From Aldehydirespirator sp028819505 (lineage in GTDB: Bacteria; Actinomycetota; Acidimicrobiia; Acidimicrobiales; Aldehydirespiratoraceae), in the NCBI GenBank assembly GCA_965207755.1, contig OZ242297.1:1550001-1614000 (forward strand): a stretch of DNA of 64,000 nucleotides, given 5' to 3'. The notes under the pieces are model-generated. The model worked only from the letters and a program-made list of their open reading frames with translations, was not told the DNA's origin and searched no databases. The translations under genes were made by a program, and so were the position numbers. The stretch's first letter is position 1; each line of letters opens with the position of its first letter. Shown here piece after piece: positions 9,105 through 17,434 of this stretch.

Positions 9105-10991
9105 GTGACCGATATTGCCCAGCGGGCCGGCGAGGTCCGCAAGGCCGACGGGATCGTCCTTCGTTTCGCCGGTGACTCCGGCGACGGGATGCAGCTCACC
9201 GGGGACCGGTTCACCTCGGCCAGCGCCCTGTTCGGCAACGACCTGGCCACGCTGCCGGAGTTCCCGGCAGAGATCAGGGCCCCGGCCGGCACACTGGCCG
9301 GCGTCTCGTCGTTCCAGGTCCACATCTCGGACCACGACATCACCACTCCCGGCGACGCCCCCACGGTTCTGGTGGCCATGAACCCGGCCGCGCTCAAGTC
9401 CGACCTGCCGCTGCTGCAGCCGGGCGGGACCGTGATTGTCAACTCCGACGCCTTCAACGAGCGCAACCTGTCCAAGGCCGGATACGAGTCCGACCCTCTC
9501 GCCGACGGCACCCTCGACGGCTACACGGTGGTCACCGCGCCCATGACCGATCTCACCAAGCGGGCCTGCCAGGACCTGGGGGTCAAGCCCCGGGACGCCG
9601 AGCGCTCCAAGAACTTCTTCGCGCTGGGGCTGGTGTCCTGGCTGTACTCGCGTCCGGTCGAGCCCACCGTCGACTGGATCGACGGCAAGTTCGCCGGGCG
9701 AGACACCGTCATCGCGGCCAACAAGGCCGCCTTCGCGGCCGGCCACGCCTTCGGCGAGACCGCCGAGCTGGGCGCCAGCCGGCTCATGGTCGCCCCCGCG
9801 GCGCTCGATCCGGGCACCTACACCAACATCAACGGCAACACCGCGCTGTCGTGGGGGCTGATCGCCGCCTCCCAGCTGGCCGGGATACCGCTGTTCCTGG
9901 GGTCGTACCCGATCACGCCGGCCTCAGACATCCTCCACGAACTCGCCCGCCACAAGAACTTCGGGGTCCGCACGCTGCAGGCCGAGGACGAGATCGCCGC
10001 GGTGGGCGCGGCGCTGGGCGCGGCCTACGGGGGCCACATCGGCGTCACCACCACCTCGGGTCCGGGCATGGCCCTCAAGGCCGAGACCGTGGGTCTGGCC
10101 GTCAGCCTCGAGCTGCCGCTGGTGGTTATCGACATCCAGCGGGGCGGGCCGTCCACCGGCCTGCCCACCAAGACGGAGGCCGCCGACCTGCTGATGGCCA
10201 TGTACGGCCGCCACGGCGAGGCGCCCCTGCCCATCGTCTCGGCCCAGAGCCCCTCCGACTGCTTCTTCGCGGCCATCGAGGCGGTCCGCATCGCGGTCGA
10301 GCACCGCACCCCGGTGATCCTGCTGTCCGACGGCTACCTGGCCAACAGCAGCGAGCCCTGGCGCATCCCCGACGTCGAGCAGCTGGGCTCCATAAACATC
10401 GAGTTCGCCTCGCGGCCCAACCACGTCAACGAAGACGGCGAGGCCGTCTTCTGGCCGTTCCGGCGCGACGAGCGGCTGGTGCGGCCCTGGGCCATCCCCG
10501 GCACGCCGGAGTTGATGCACCGCATCGGGGGCATCGAGAAGTCCGACGGCAGCGGCAACATCAGCTACGAGCCCGACAACCACCAGGCCATGGTGCGGCT
10601 GCGGGCCGAGCGGATCGCGCTGATCGCCCATCACATCCCGCCGGTCGAAGTGATCGGCGATCCGGACGCGGACGTGGCTGTGGTGGGCTGGGGATCGACG
10701 TGGGGCGCCATCACCGGGGCCCGCCGCCGGCTCGAAGCGGCCGGCCACCGCCTGGCCCACATCCATCTGCGCCACCTGAACCCGCTGCCCGCCAATCTCG
10801 GCGAGCTGCTCTCGTCGTTCGAGCGGGTCGTCGTGCCCGAGATGAACATGGGCCAGCTGTGCCGGATGCTGCGGGCCGAGTACCTCGTCGACGCCAAGTC
10901 GGTGACCAAGGTGTCGGGCCAGCCGTTCACCGCCGCCGAGCTGGCGGAGGCGTTCTACTCCGAGATCGAGACCGTGGGGGCAGCCCGATGA
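9105..10991 (+). CDS. korA: 2-oxoacid:ferredoxin oxidoreductase, alpha subunit (gamma-alpha fusion)
   Basis: A 628-residue KorA-type subunit. The gamma domain comes first (GDSGDGMQLTGDRF near residue 24, about 1-190), followed by the alpha pyrimidine-binding domain (SYPITPASDIL near 265, TTSGPGMALK near 320, QRGGPSTGLPTKTE near 345). With KorB it oxidatively decarboxylates a 2-oxoacid, most likely 2-oxoglutarate, to the acyl-CoA with ferredoxin as acceptor. As is typical of two-subunit Kor enzymes, no separate delta ferredoxin subunit is nearby. The GTG start is preceded by AAGGAG. Its stop overlaps the korB ATG (ATGA), so the two are translationally coupled. Confidence 0.93.
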   Translation: MTDIAQRAGEVRKADGIVLRFAGDSGDGMQLTGDRFTSASALFGNDLATLPEFPAEIRAPAGTLAGVSSFQVHISDHDITTPGDAPTVLVAMNPAALKSDLPLLQPGGTVIVNSDAFNERNLSKAGYESDPLADGTLDGYTVVTAPMTDLTKRACQDLGVKPRDAERSKNFFALGLVSWLYSRPVEPTVDWIDGKFAGRDTVIAANKAAFAAGHAFGETAELGASRLMVAPAALDPGTYTNINGNTALSWGLIAASQLAGIPLFLGSYPITPASDILHELARHKNFGVRTLQAEDEIAAVGAALGAAYGGHIGVTTTSGPGMALKAETVGLAVSLELPLVVIDIQRGGPSTGLPTKTEAADLLMAMYGRHGEAPLPIVSAQSPSDCFFAAIEAVRIAVEHRTPVILLSDGYLANSSEPWRIPDVEQLGSINIEFASRPNHVNEDGEAVFWPFRRDERLVRPWAIPGTPELMHRIGGIEKSDGSGNISYEPDNHQAMVRLRAERIALIAHHIPPVEVIGDPDADVAVVGWGSTWGAITGARRRLEAAGHRLAHIHLRHLNPLPANLGELLSSFERVVVPEMNMGQLCRMLRAEYLVDAKSVTKVSGQPFTAAELAEAFYSEIETVGAAR

Positions 10992-12001
10992 CCGACGTGC
11001 CCGTGACAACCCGCAAGGACTGGGCCACCGACCAGGAGGTCAGGTGGTGCCCGGGCTGCGGCGACTACTCCATCCTCACCGCCATGCAGCTGCTGATGCC
11101 GGAGATGGGCGTGCGGCGAGAGGACACCGTGTTCGTGTCGGGGATCGGATGCGCGGCCCGGTTCCCGTACTACATGAACACCTACGGCCTGCACGCCATC
11201 CACGGCCGCTCCCCGGCGGTGGCGACCGGGTTGGCCATGGCCCGCGGCGACCTGCACGTGTGGGTCGTGGGCGGCGACGGCGACATGATGTCGATCGGGG
11301 GCAACCACCTGATCCACGCGCTGCGCCGCAACGTGAACCTCAACATCCTGCTGTTCAACAACCAGATCTACGGTCTCACCAAGGGCCAGTACTCGCCCAC
11401 CAGCGAGCGGGGCAAGGTGACCAAGTCCACGCCCCACGGCTCGGTGGAGCAGCCCTTCAACGCAGTGTCGCTGGCCCTGGGGGCGGAGGCCTCGTTCGTG
11501 GCCCGCACCCACGACATGGACCGCGGCCACATGCAGGAGATGTTCCGGCGGGCCCACGACCATCCGGGAGCGGCGTTCGTGGAGGTCTTCCAGAACTGCA
11601 ACGTCTTCAACGACGGCGCCTTCGCGGCCATCACCAAGCGCGACGCCCGCGACTCGATGCTGATCGACCTGCGTCACGGGGAGCCGGTGCGCTTCGGCGC
11701 CGGCGGCGAGCTCGGCGTGGTCATCGAGGGCGGCCGGGCCCGGGTGGTGACGGTGGCCGAAGTGGGCGTCGAGGCCCTGGTGGTGCACGACGAGACCCAT
11801 CCCGACCCGTCGGTGGCGTTCGCGCTGAGCCGCTTGGCCAACACCAACGACGTGCCCACCCCGATCGGGGTCTTCCGGGCCGTCGAGCGCTCCGAGTACG
11901 GCTCGGCGGTCACCTCCCAGATAGCGGCCTCCCAGTCGAAGGCCGGACCGGGCGACCTCCGCAAGCTGCTGCACTCCCGCCCGACCTGGCAGGTCGCCTG
12001 A
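10988..12001 (+). CDS. korB: 2-oxoacid:ferredoxin oxidoreductase, beta subunit
   Basis: A 337-residue thiamine-diphosphate and 4Fe-4S subunit. WCPGCGDYS (about residues 20-28) and GIGCAARFPYY (about 51-61) provide cluster cysteines. The ThDP/Mg motif GDGDMMSIGGNH is near 96, and NNQIYGLTKGQYSPT completes the family signature. It works with KorA in the TCA-cycle step from 2-oxoglutarate to succinyl-CoA. The length is normal for KorB from actinobacteria. Its last 11 codons plus the following 41 bases are repeated in tandem just downstream, so the intact stop is followed by two further copies of the same tail. Confidence 0.93.
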   Translation: MTDVPVTTRKDWATDQEVRWCPGCGDYSILTAMQLLMPEMGVRREDTVFVSGIGCAARFPYYMNTYGLHAIHGRSPAVATGLAMARGDLHVWVVGGDGDMMSIGGNHLIHALRRNVNLNILLFNNQIYGLTKGQYSPTSERGKVTKSTPHGSVEQPFNAVSLALGAEASFVARTHDMDRGHMQEMFRRAHDHPGAAFVEVFQNCNVFNDGAFAAITKRDARDSMLIDLRHGEPVRFGAGGELGVVIEGGRARVVTVAEVGVEALVVHDETHPDPSVAFALSRLANTNDVPTPIGVFRAVERSEYGSAVTSQIAASQSKAGPGDLRKLLHSRPTWQVA

Positions 12002-12152
12002 GCGATCCGCGGAGCAAGCGGACCTGGTGGTGGCTGCGCGGGCTGCACTCCCGCCCCACCTGGCAGGTCGCCTGAGCGATCCGTGGAGCAAGCGGACCTG
12101 GTGGTGGCTGCGCGGGCTGCACTCCCGCCCCACCTGGCAGGTCGCCTGAGCG
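11969..12152 (+). repeat. 74-bp tandem repeat duplicating the korB 3' end (about 2.5 copies)
   Basis: Copies begin at 11969, 12043 and 12117 (exact 74-bp period, few substitutions). Each contains the last korB codons, the TGA stop and, in the first two, 41 bp of flank. The unit carries short dyads (TCCGC...GCGGA, and GCGGG-CTGCACT-CCCGC), so each copy could fold into hairpins. 74 is not a multiple of three and the extra copies are not translated. Confidence 0.9.
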
Positions 12153-12243
12153 GTGCGTCACGGCATCACCGGCCGGGCGCTCGTCGGCCGCGTGAGTGCG
12201 CGTTGCGGCCGGACCTCTGATTCTGGTGTCGGACCAGCGGGGG

Positions 12244-12828
12244 CTATGCGTCGAAGATCGCGGCGAGCTCGCAGGTGAAGCCTGGCAGCACCTCGGCGCC
12301 GTCGAGTGAGGCGTCGTCGGCGAGGGTCTGGACGGCTCGGTCGGGCTGATGCACGTCGACGGTGCGGGTGTCGGGGTGGACCACCCATACGAGGCTCACG
12401 CCGTGGCTGAGCCACATGCGGGCCTTGTCGCGGACTTCGCTGCGGGTGTCGCCTGGGGATCGGATCTCGACCACAAGATCGGGCACGACCTCCGAATATC
12501 CCGGAATGCGAGTACCCAGGGGAAGCCTCTCCGCGGACGTGAAGGCGATGTCGGGCTCGCGCACGGTGTCCGGATCACGCTCCAGCCAGACCCCTGAGTC
12601 CGATGCCGCCAACCTGCCCAGCCTGCGGGGATTCACGAAGTTGTACAGAGCGGCGCTCAACGCCACTGCGATCTCGCCATGCTCCTGTCCGGCAGCCATG
12701 GTCTCGTGCAGCACCCCTCGGATCAGTTCGCCCCGCACGCCCTCGCTGTGGAGGCGCAGCAGGTCGTCAGCAGTCAGCAGTTCTTGCTCAGTCATGGTTG
12801 AAGGCACGGCCTTCTCAGTGATTACCAT
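12244..12828 (-). CDS. Uma2-family (DUF820) endonuclease-fold protein
   Basis: A 194-residue protein of the Uma2 family, whose members have a PD-(D/E)XK nuclease-like fold but mostly unknown function. Motifs seen are E-L-I-R-G-V near 36, EPDIAF near 92 and PDLVVEIRSPGDTRSEVRDK near 115-134, followed by WLSHGVSLVWVVHP. The acidic D and E of the fold are present. The ATG at 12828 lacks a strong ribosome site; a second ATG 11 codons in (TEQELL) is equally plausible. It is monocistronic, downstream of and facing korB. No partner gene suggests a role. Confidence 0.8.
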   Translation of the reverse strand: MVITEKAVPSTMTEQELLTADDLLRLHSEGVRGELIRGVLHETMAAGQEHGEIAVALSAALYNFVNPRRLGRLAASDSGVWLERDPDTVREPDIAFTSAERLPLGTRIPGYSEVVPDLVVEIRSPGDTRSEVRDKARMWLSHGVSLVWVVHPDTRTVDVHQPDRAVQTLADDASLDGAEVLPGFTCELAAIFDA

Positions 12829-12929
12829 AGCTGTTCATACCTCACATTCCAACCTGGTGCCATTCTAGGCGTTCCTTGTCGCCTGCCGTGCCGGGAGGGC
12901 CGGCCGTGGCGTGATGTTGGACGACTCCG

Positions 12930-13718
12930 CTAGCTGTCGGGTACGTCGTAGGTCTGGGCGGTCAGGGCGCCGTCCACTATGAGGTTGATGCCCGACACGT
13001 AGCCGGCCTCGTCGGAGGCGAGGTACAGGAAGGCGTGGGCGACATCGTCGACGGAGGCCAGGCGGTTGGCGGGCACCACCGGGAAGCCCTCTGAGCGCCA
13101 CTTGTCCATCAGATCCTCGCCGGCTAGGTCGACCGACTGCTGGGTGTCGGCCGGGCCCGGCCCCACGCTGTTGCACCGGATGTTGTAGGGGGCGCACTCC
13201 ACCGCGATGGCCTTGGTCAGCGCGGCCACGCCGGCCTTGGCCACGCAGTAGTGGGTGAATCCGCGTCCGTGTCCCAGAGAGGCGATCGACGATGTGAACA
13301 GGATCACCCCGCCGCCGGTCTCCTTCATCGCCCGGGCTGCCCGGCTGCCCATCACGAAGTAGGCGTCGAGGTTGACCGACAGCACTCTGCGCCATTCCTC
13401 GTCGGTCATGTCGACGAACTCGGCAATGGTCCAGGCGGCCGCATTGGACACCATCACGTCGAGCCTCGGGTCGATGGCCAGAGCTTGATCGACCGCCTCA
13501 GCACAGTTCTCCATGACGCCCAGATCGGTGTTGATCAGGTGCGGTGTGGCGCCCAGTTCCTCGATCACCGGCGCGACCGCGTCCAGCCGCTCCTGCTTGT
13601 AGTCGAGCAGGTACAGGTTCTTGGCGCCCTCGGCCGCGAACAGCTCAGCCGTGCGGCGCCCGAATCCGCTGCCGGCGCCGGTCACGAAGACGTTGCGTCC
13701 CTCGAATCGTCGGCTCAT
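12930..13718 (-). CDS. SDR-family oxidoreductase
   Basis: A 262-residue classical short-chain dehydrogenase/reductase. The cofactor motif TGAGSGFG is near residue 13-20, NAA lies in the central strand, and the catalytic S-Y-K set appears as SSIASLG and HYCVAKAG. A C-terminal GINLIVDGALTAQ ending is typical of the family. The aspartate after the second strand (LLDYKQ) suggests NAD(H) preference. The substrate is unknown. It is the downstream member of a minus-strand pair with another SDR gene, 35 bases apart, so the two probably act on related substrates. The ATG start gives the expected N-terminus directly before the Rossmann motif. Confidence 0.88.
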   Translation of the reverse strand: MSRRFEGRNVFVTGAGSGFGRRTAELFAAEGAKNLYLLDYKQERLDAVAPVIEELGATPHLINTDLGVMENCAEAVDQALAIDPRLDVMVSNAAAWTIAEFVDMTDEEWRRVLSVNLDAYFVMGSRAARAMKETGGGVILFTSSIASLGHGRGFTHYCVAKAGVAALTKAIAVECAPYNIRCNSVGPGPADTQQSVDLAGEDLMDKWRSEGFPVVPANRLASVDDVAHAFLYLASDEAGYVSGINLIVDGALTAQTYDVPDS

Positions 13719-13753
13719 TCCTGTATCCCCATGATTCTCAGTTCTCCCCGCTA

Positions 13754-14527
13754 CTAGTGGGCGGTCCAGCCTCCATCCACCGTCAACACCGAGCCGGTCA
13801 CGTACGACGACGCGTCGGATGCCAGGTAGATGACCGCTCCGGCGATCTCGTGCAACTCGCCCCAGCGCTGCAGGGCCACCTCCTGGCCGATCACCCTGAC
13901 GCTGTGCTCGCTGTGCTGGTGCGCCCGGTTCATGTCGGTCAGGAACGGGCCGGGAGCGATGGTGTTCACGTTCACCCCCCGCGGCGCCCACTCCATGGCC
14001 AGGGCTCGCGTCAGCTGGACGATGGCGCCCTTGGAGGAGGTGTAGGCGGTGCGGTCGGGTGCGGCCACCAGCCCGAACGTCGACGACACGTTGATCACCC
14101 GCCCGCAGCCGGATTCCCACAGGTGCGGGGCCGCCGCCCGGCAGACCAGCCAGGGGCCGGTCACGTTGACGGCCAGGGACTCCTCGAACTGGGCCGGCTC
14201 GAGATCACCGATGGCGCCCCGCACGAGGATCCCGGCGTTGTTGACCAGGATGTCGAGGCCGCCCAATTGCTCGACCACTCCGGCGACCGCGGCCTCGACC
14301 GAGGCTGCGTCGGTGGCCTCCATCTCCACGCCCAACGTCCGGCCACCGGTGGCGGAGGCGATCTCGGTTGCCTCGGCCTCCGCGGCACCGTGGCTGCGGC
14401 TGGTCACGGCCACATTGGCGCCCGCATAGCTCAAGGCCTCGGCCATCACCGCGCCGAGCCCCCTGGAGCCGCCGGTAACCAGGGCGGCGCGTCCGTCGAG
14501 GCGGAACAGGTCGAGCGGGTTGGGCGC
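13754..14527 (-). CDS. SDR-family oxidoreductase with no canonical start codon at the expected place
   Basis: A classical SDR of about 257 residues. Reading upstream of the first in-frame GTG (14449) gives L-D-L-F-R-L-D-G-R-A-A-L-V-T-G-G-S-R-G-L-G, the complete Rossmann cofactor motif, so the real protein begins further upstream. A perfect AGGAGG (14539-14534) is placed 6 bases before a GCG codon (14527-14525), exactly where a start is expected, but GCG is not a start codon and no ATG, GTG or TTG lies in frame before the upstream stop. NNAG, SS and YTSSKG motifs and the VDGGWTAH ending are intact. Either a rare start (GCG or the CTG six codons on) is used, the base was mis-called from GTG, or the gene is newly inactivated. 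Confidence 0.8.
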   Translation of the reverse strand, partial: APNPLDLFRLDGRAALVTGGSRGLGAVMAEALSYAGANVAVTSRSHGAAEAEATEIASATGGRTLGVEMEATDAASVEAAVAGVVEQLGGLDILVNNAGILVRGAIGDLEPAQFEESLAVNVTGPWLVCRAAAPHLWESGCGRVINVSSTFGLVAAPDRTAYTSSKGAIVQLTRALAMEWAPRGVNVNTIAPGPFLTDMNRAHQHSEHSVRVIGQEVALQRWGELHEIAGAVIYLASDASSYVTGSVLTVDGGWTAH

Positions 14528-14543
14528 TTGGGGCCTCCTAGGA

Positions 14544-14592
14544 AATCTCGGGTTGGTTTTGTGTCGTATGTGCCAGGTTTCGTCCCGAGATT
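14544..14592. repeat. Palindromic intergenic element, copy 1
   Basis: AATCTCGGG and CCCGAGATT bound a 49-bp segment, and the 14-mer TCTCGGGTTGGTTT follows the left arm. The same arms and 14-mer recur at 46299-46348 with a diverged interior. It lies between two minus-strand genes, where it could act as a terminator-like hairpin for the PNPOx-like gene, or be a small mobile palindrome. Confidence 0.6.
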
Positions 14593-14599
14593 CTGGCGA

Positions 14600-15136
14600 T
14601 CAGGTGGCGTGGGCCTCCTCGTAGGACGGGCCCCCGCTGTCGGTGACCCAGTAGCGCCGGGCCCAGCCGACACCCTTCCAGGTCTTGACCTTGGTGGGGA
14701 CCATCTTCACCAGCCAGCGCGGCTGCTGGAGAGTGGAGACCAGGTAGGTGGGCCCGTTGGGACCGAGGTACCGGTACGACATCTGCTCGGCGACCTGCAC
14801 CCAGCGGCCCCCGACGTTGGGCTCCTCCTCGATGGTGGCGATGCCCTCCATGTAGACCTTGGGGATCTCCATCGCCTGGCCGGCCTCGTCGGGGTCGCTG
14901 TGGGGGGCGTCGATGACCACGCTGACCCGGCCGTCGGCCTTGATGTACTGGCACCACAGGGCCCGCTGGCGGCCGACGAAATATAGCGCCTCGCCGTCCC
15001 ACTGGTACCACACCGGCATCACGTAGGGCGACCCGTCGGGCTTGAGGGTGGCGAGCCGGGCGACGGGGTTGCCCGCCAGGAACTGCTCCATCTCCTCGGC
15101 CGTCAAGCCGCCCAGATCGCCTCGGAAACTGCTCAT
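14600..15136 (-). CDS. Pyridoxamine 5'-phosphate oxidase-like FMN-binding split-barrel protein
   Basis: A 178-residue member of the PNPOx-like/F420-dependent split-barrel superfamily. The N-terminal part shows ARLATLKPDGSPYVMPVWY followed by W-D-G-E-A-L-Y-F, the usual flavin or F420 phosphate-binding strands. Substrate and cofactor cannot be fixed from sequence; related actinobacterial proteins use FMN, F420 or heme/biliverdin. AAGGAG precedes the ATG by 8 bases. It is divergent from the ABC ATPase gene at 15189. A paralogue sits at 39112, also near an aminotransferase gene. Confidence 0.8.
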   Translation of the reverse strand: MSSFRGDLGGLTAEEMEQFLAGNPVARLATLKPDGSPYVMPVWYQWDGEALYFVGRQRALWCQYIKADGRVSVVIDAPHSDPDEAGQAMEIPKVYMEGIATIEEEPNVGGRWVQVAEQMSYRYLGPNGPTYLVSTLQQPRWLVKMVPTKVKTWKGVGWARRYWVTDSGGPSYEEAHAT

Positions 15137-15188
15137 AGTCGACCGCTCCTTTTCTCACTGGTCGAGGCCGCACAGTACCATCGTGCCG

Positions 15189-16268
<1,080 letters not shown>

Positions 16269-16282
16269 AGGTCGTACAGAGG

Positions 16283-17434
16283 ATGAGGCCTTCGCAGCCC
16301 ATCGCGGGGATGCCGCGCTCGGGCATACGCGAGGTGATGGAGCTGGCCAACTCGATCGACGGCGCCATCCGCCTGGAGACGGGCGAGCCCAACTTCAACA
16401 CCCCCCGCCATGTCTGCGAGGCCGCGGCCCAGGCCGCCTTCGACGGTTTCACCAAGTACACCTCCAACGCCGGGATCCCTCCGCTGCGCGAGGCGCTGGC
16501 CGCCAAGGTCACCGAGCGCAACGGCATAGATGCCACCGCTGATCAGGTGGTGGTCACCTCTGGCGCGGTGGCCGGGCTGTACAGCGCCATGGTCTCGCTG
16601 GTGGACCCTGGCGCGGAGATGCTGCTGGGCGATCCGAGCTGGCCCAACTACGCCCAGATGATGACGCTGCTGAAGATAGCGCCGGTCCATTTCCCGCTGC
16701 GGCCCGAGGCCGATCTGGTTCCGCAGGCCGCCGACGTCGAGCCTCTGATCACGGAGCGCACACAGGCCATCCTGCTCAACTCTCCGGGCAACCCGACCGG
16801 CGCGGTCACCGATGCCGCCGCACTAGGCGAGCTGATGGAACTGGCCCGCCAGCATGACCTGATGGTCTTCTCCGACGAGGTCTACGACGAGATCTCCTTC
16901 GACGGGCCGTACACGCCGGCCGCGCCGCTCGACACCGACGGCCGGGTGATCACCTTCTTCAGCTTCTCCAAGACCTACGCCATGACCGGCTGGCGGGTGG
17001 GCTACCTGGTGGTGCCGCCGGGCGTGTCGCCCCTGATCGTGCGGGCCCAGGAGCCGATCACGTCGTGCGTCAACGCGCCCGCGCAGATGGGCGCCCTCGC
17101 CGCGGTGACCGGCCCCCAGGAGTGCGTGGCCGAGATGCGCGACGCCTACCGGCAGCGGCGCGACCTGGTCACCGAGTTCCTGACCGGCCGGGGCATCCCC
17201 CACGTGAGGCCGCGGGGCGCCTTCTACCTGATGATCGACGTGAGCGGCAGCGGCAGCTCGGGCAAGGACTTCGTGCTGCGCCTACTGAACGAGAAGCATG
17301 TGGCGGTGGTGCCGGGCGACACCTTCGGTCCCGGCTCGGGCCGGTTCGTACGCATCTCGCTGGCCACCGCCCCGGATCTCTTGATGGAGGGCGTGCAGCG
17401 CCTGGCCGACGCCGTCGAGGAGTGGGGCGGCTAG
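16283..17434 (+). CDS. PLP-dependent class I/II aminotransferase
   Basis: A 383-residue fold-type I aminotransferase of the aspartate aminotransferase superfamily. It shows the substrate-loop GEPNF, the PLP-binding NSPGNPTGA and DEVYDEI, the Schiff-base lysine in FSFSKTYAMTGWRVGY (K near residue 230), and a C-terminal arginine in GRFVRISLA. The donor and acceptor are not predictable. The ATG start gives R-P-S-Q-P-I-A-G-M directly before the family's N-terminal helix. It follows the ABC ATPase closely and is probably cotranscribed with it. A paralogue is at 39789, and both lie near PNPOx-like genes, so a duplicated module is likely. Confidence 0.9.
   Translation: MRPSQPIAGMPRSGIREVMELANSIDGAIRLETGEPNFNTPRHVCEAAAQAAFDGFTKYTSNAGIPPLREALAAKVTERNGIDATADQVVVTSGAVAGLYSAMVSLVDPGAEMLLGDPSWPNYAQMMTLLKIAPVHFPLRPEADLVPQAADVEPLITERTQAILLNSPGNPTGAVTDAAALGELMELARQHDLMVFSDEVYDEISFDGPYTPAAPLDTDGRVITFFSFSKTYAMTGWRVGYLVVPPGVSPLIVRAQEPITSCVNAPAQMGALAAVTGPQECVAEMRDAYRQRRDLVTEFLTGRGIPHVRPRGAFYLMIDVSGSGSSGKDFVLRLLNEKHVAVVPGDTFGPGSGRFVRISLATAPDLLMEGVQRLADAVEEWGG

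Noticed and set aside
12244..12828. Uma2-type gene as part of a transposon
   Set aside because: No transposase or terminal repeats flank it; only the unrelated korB tail repeat is nearby.
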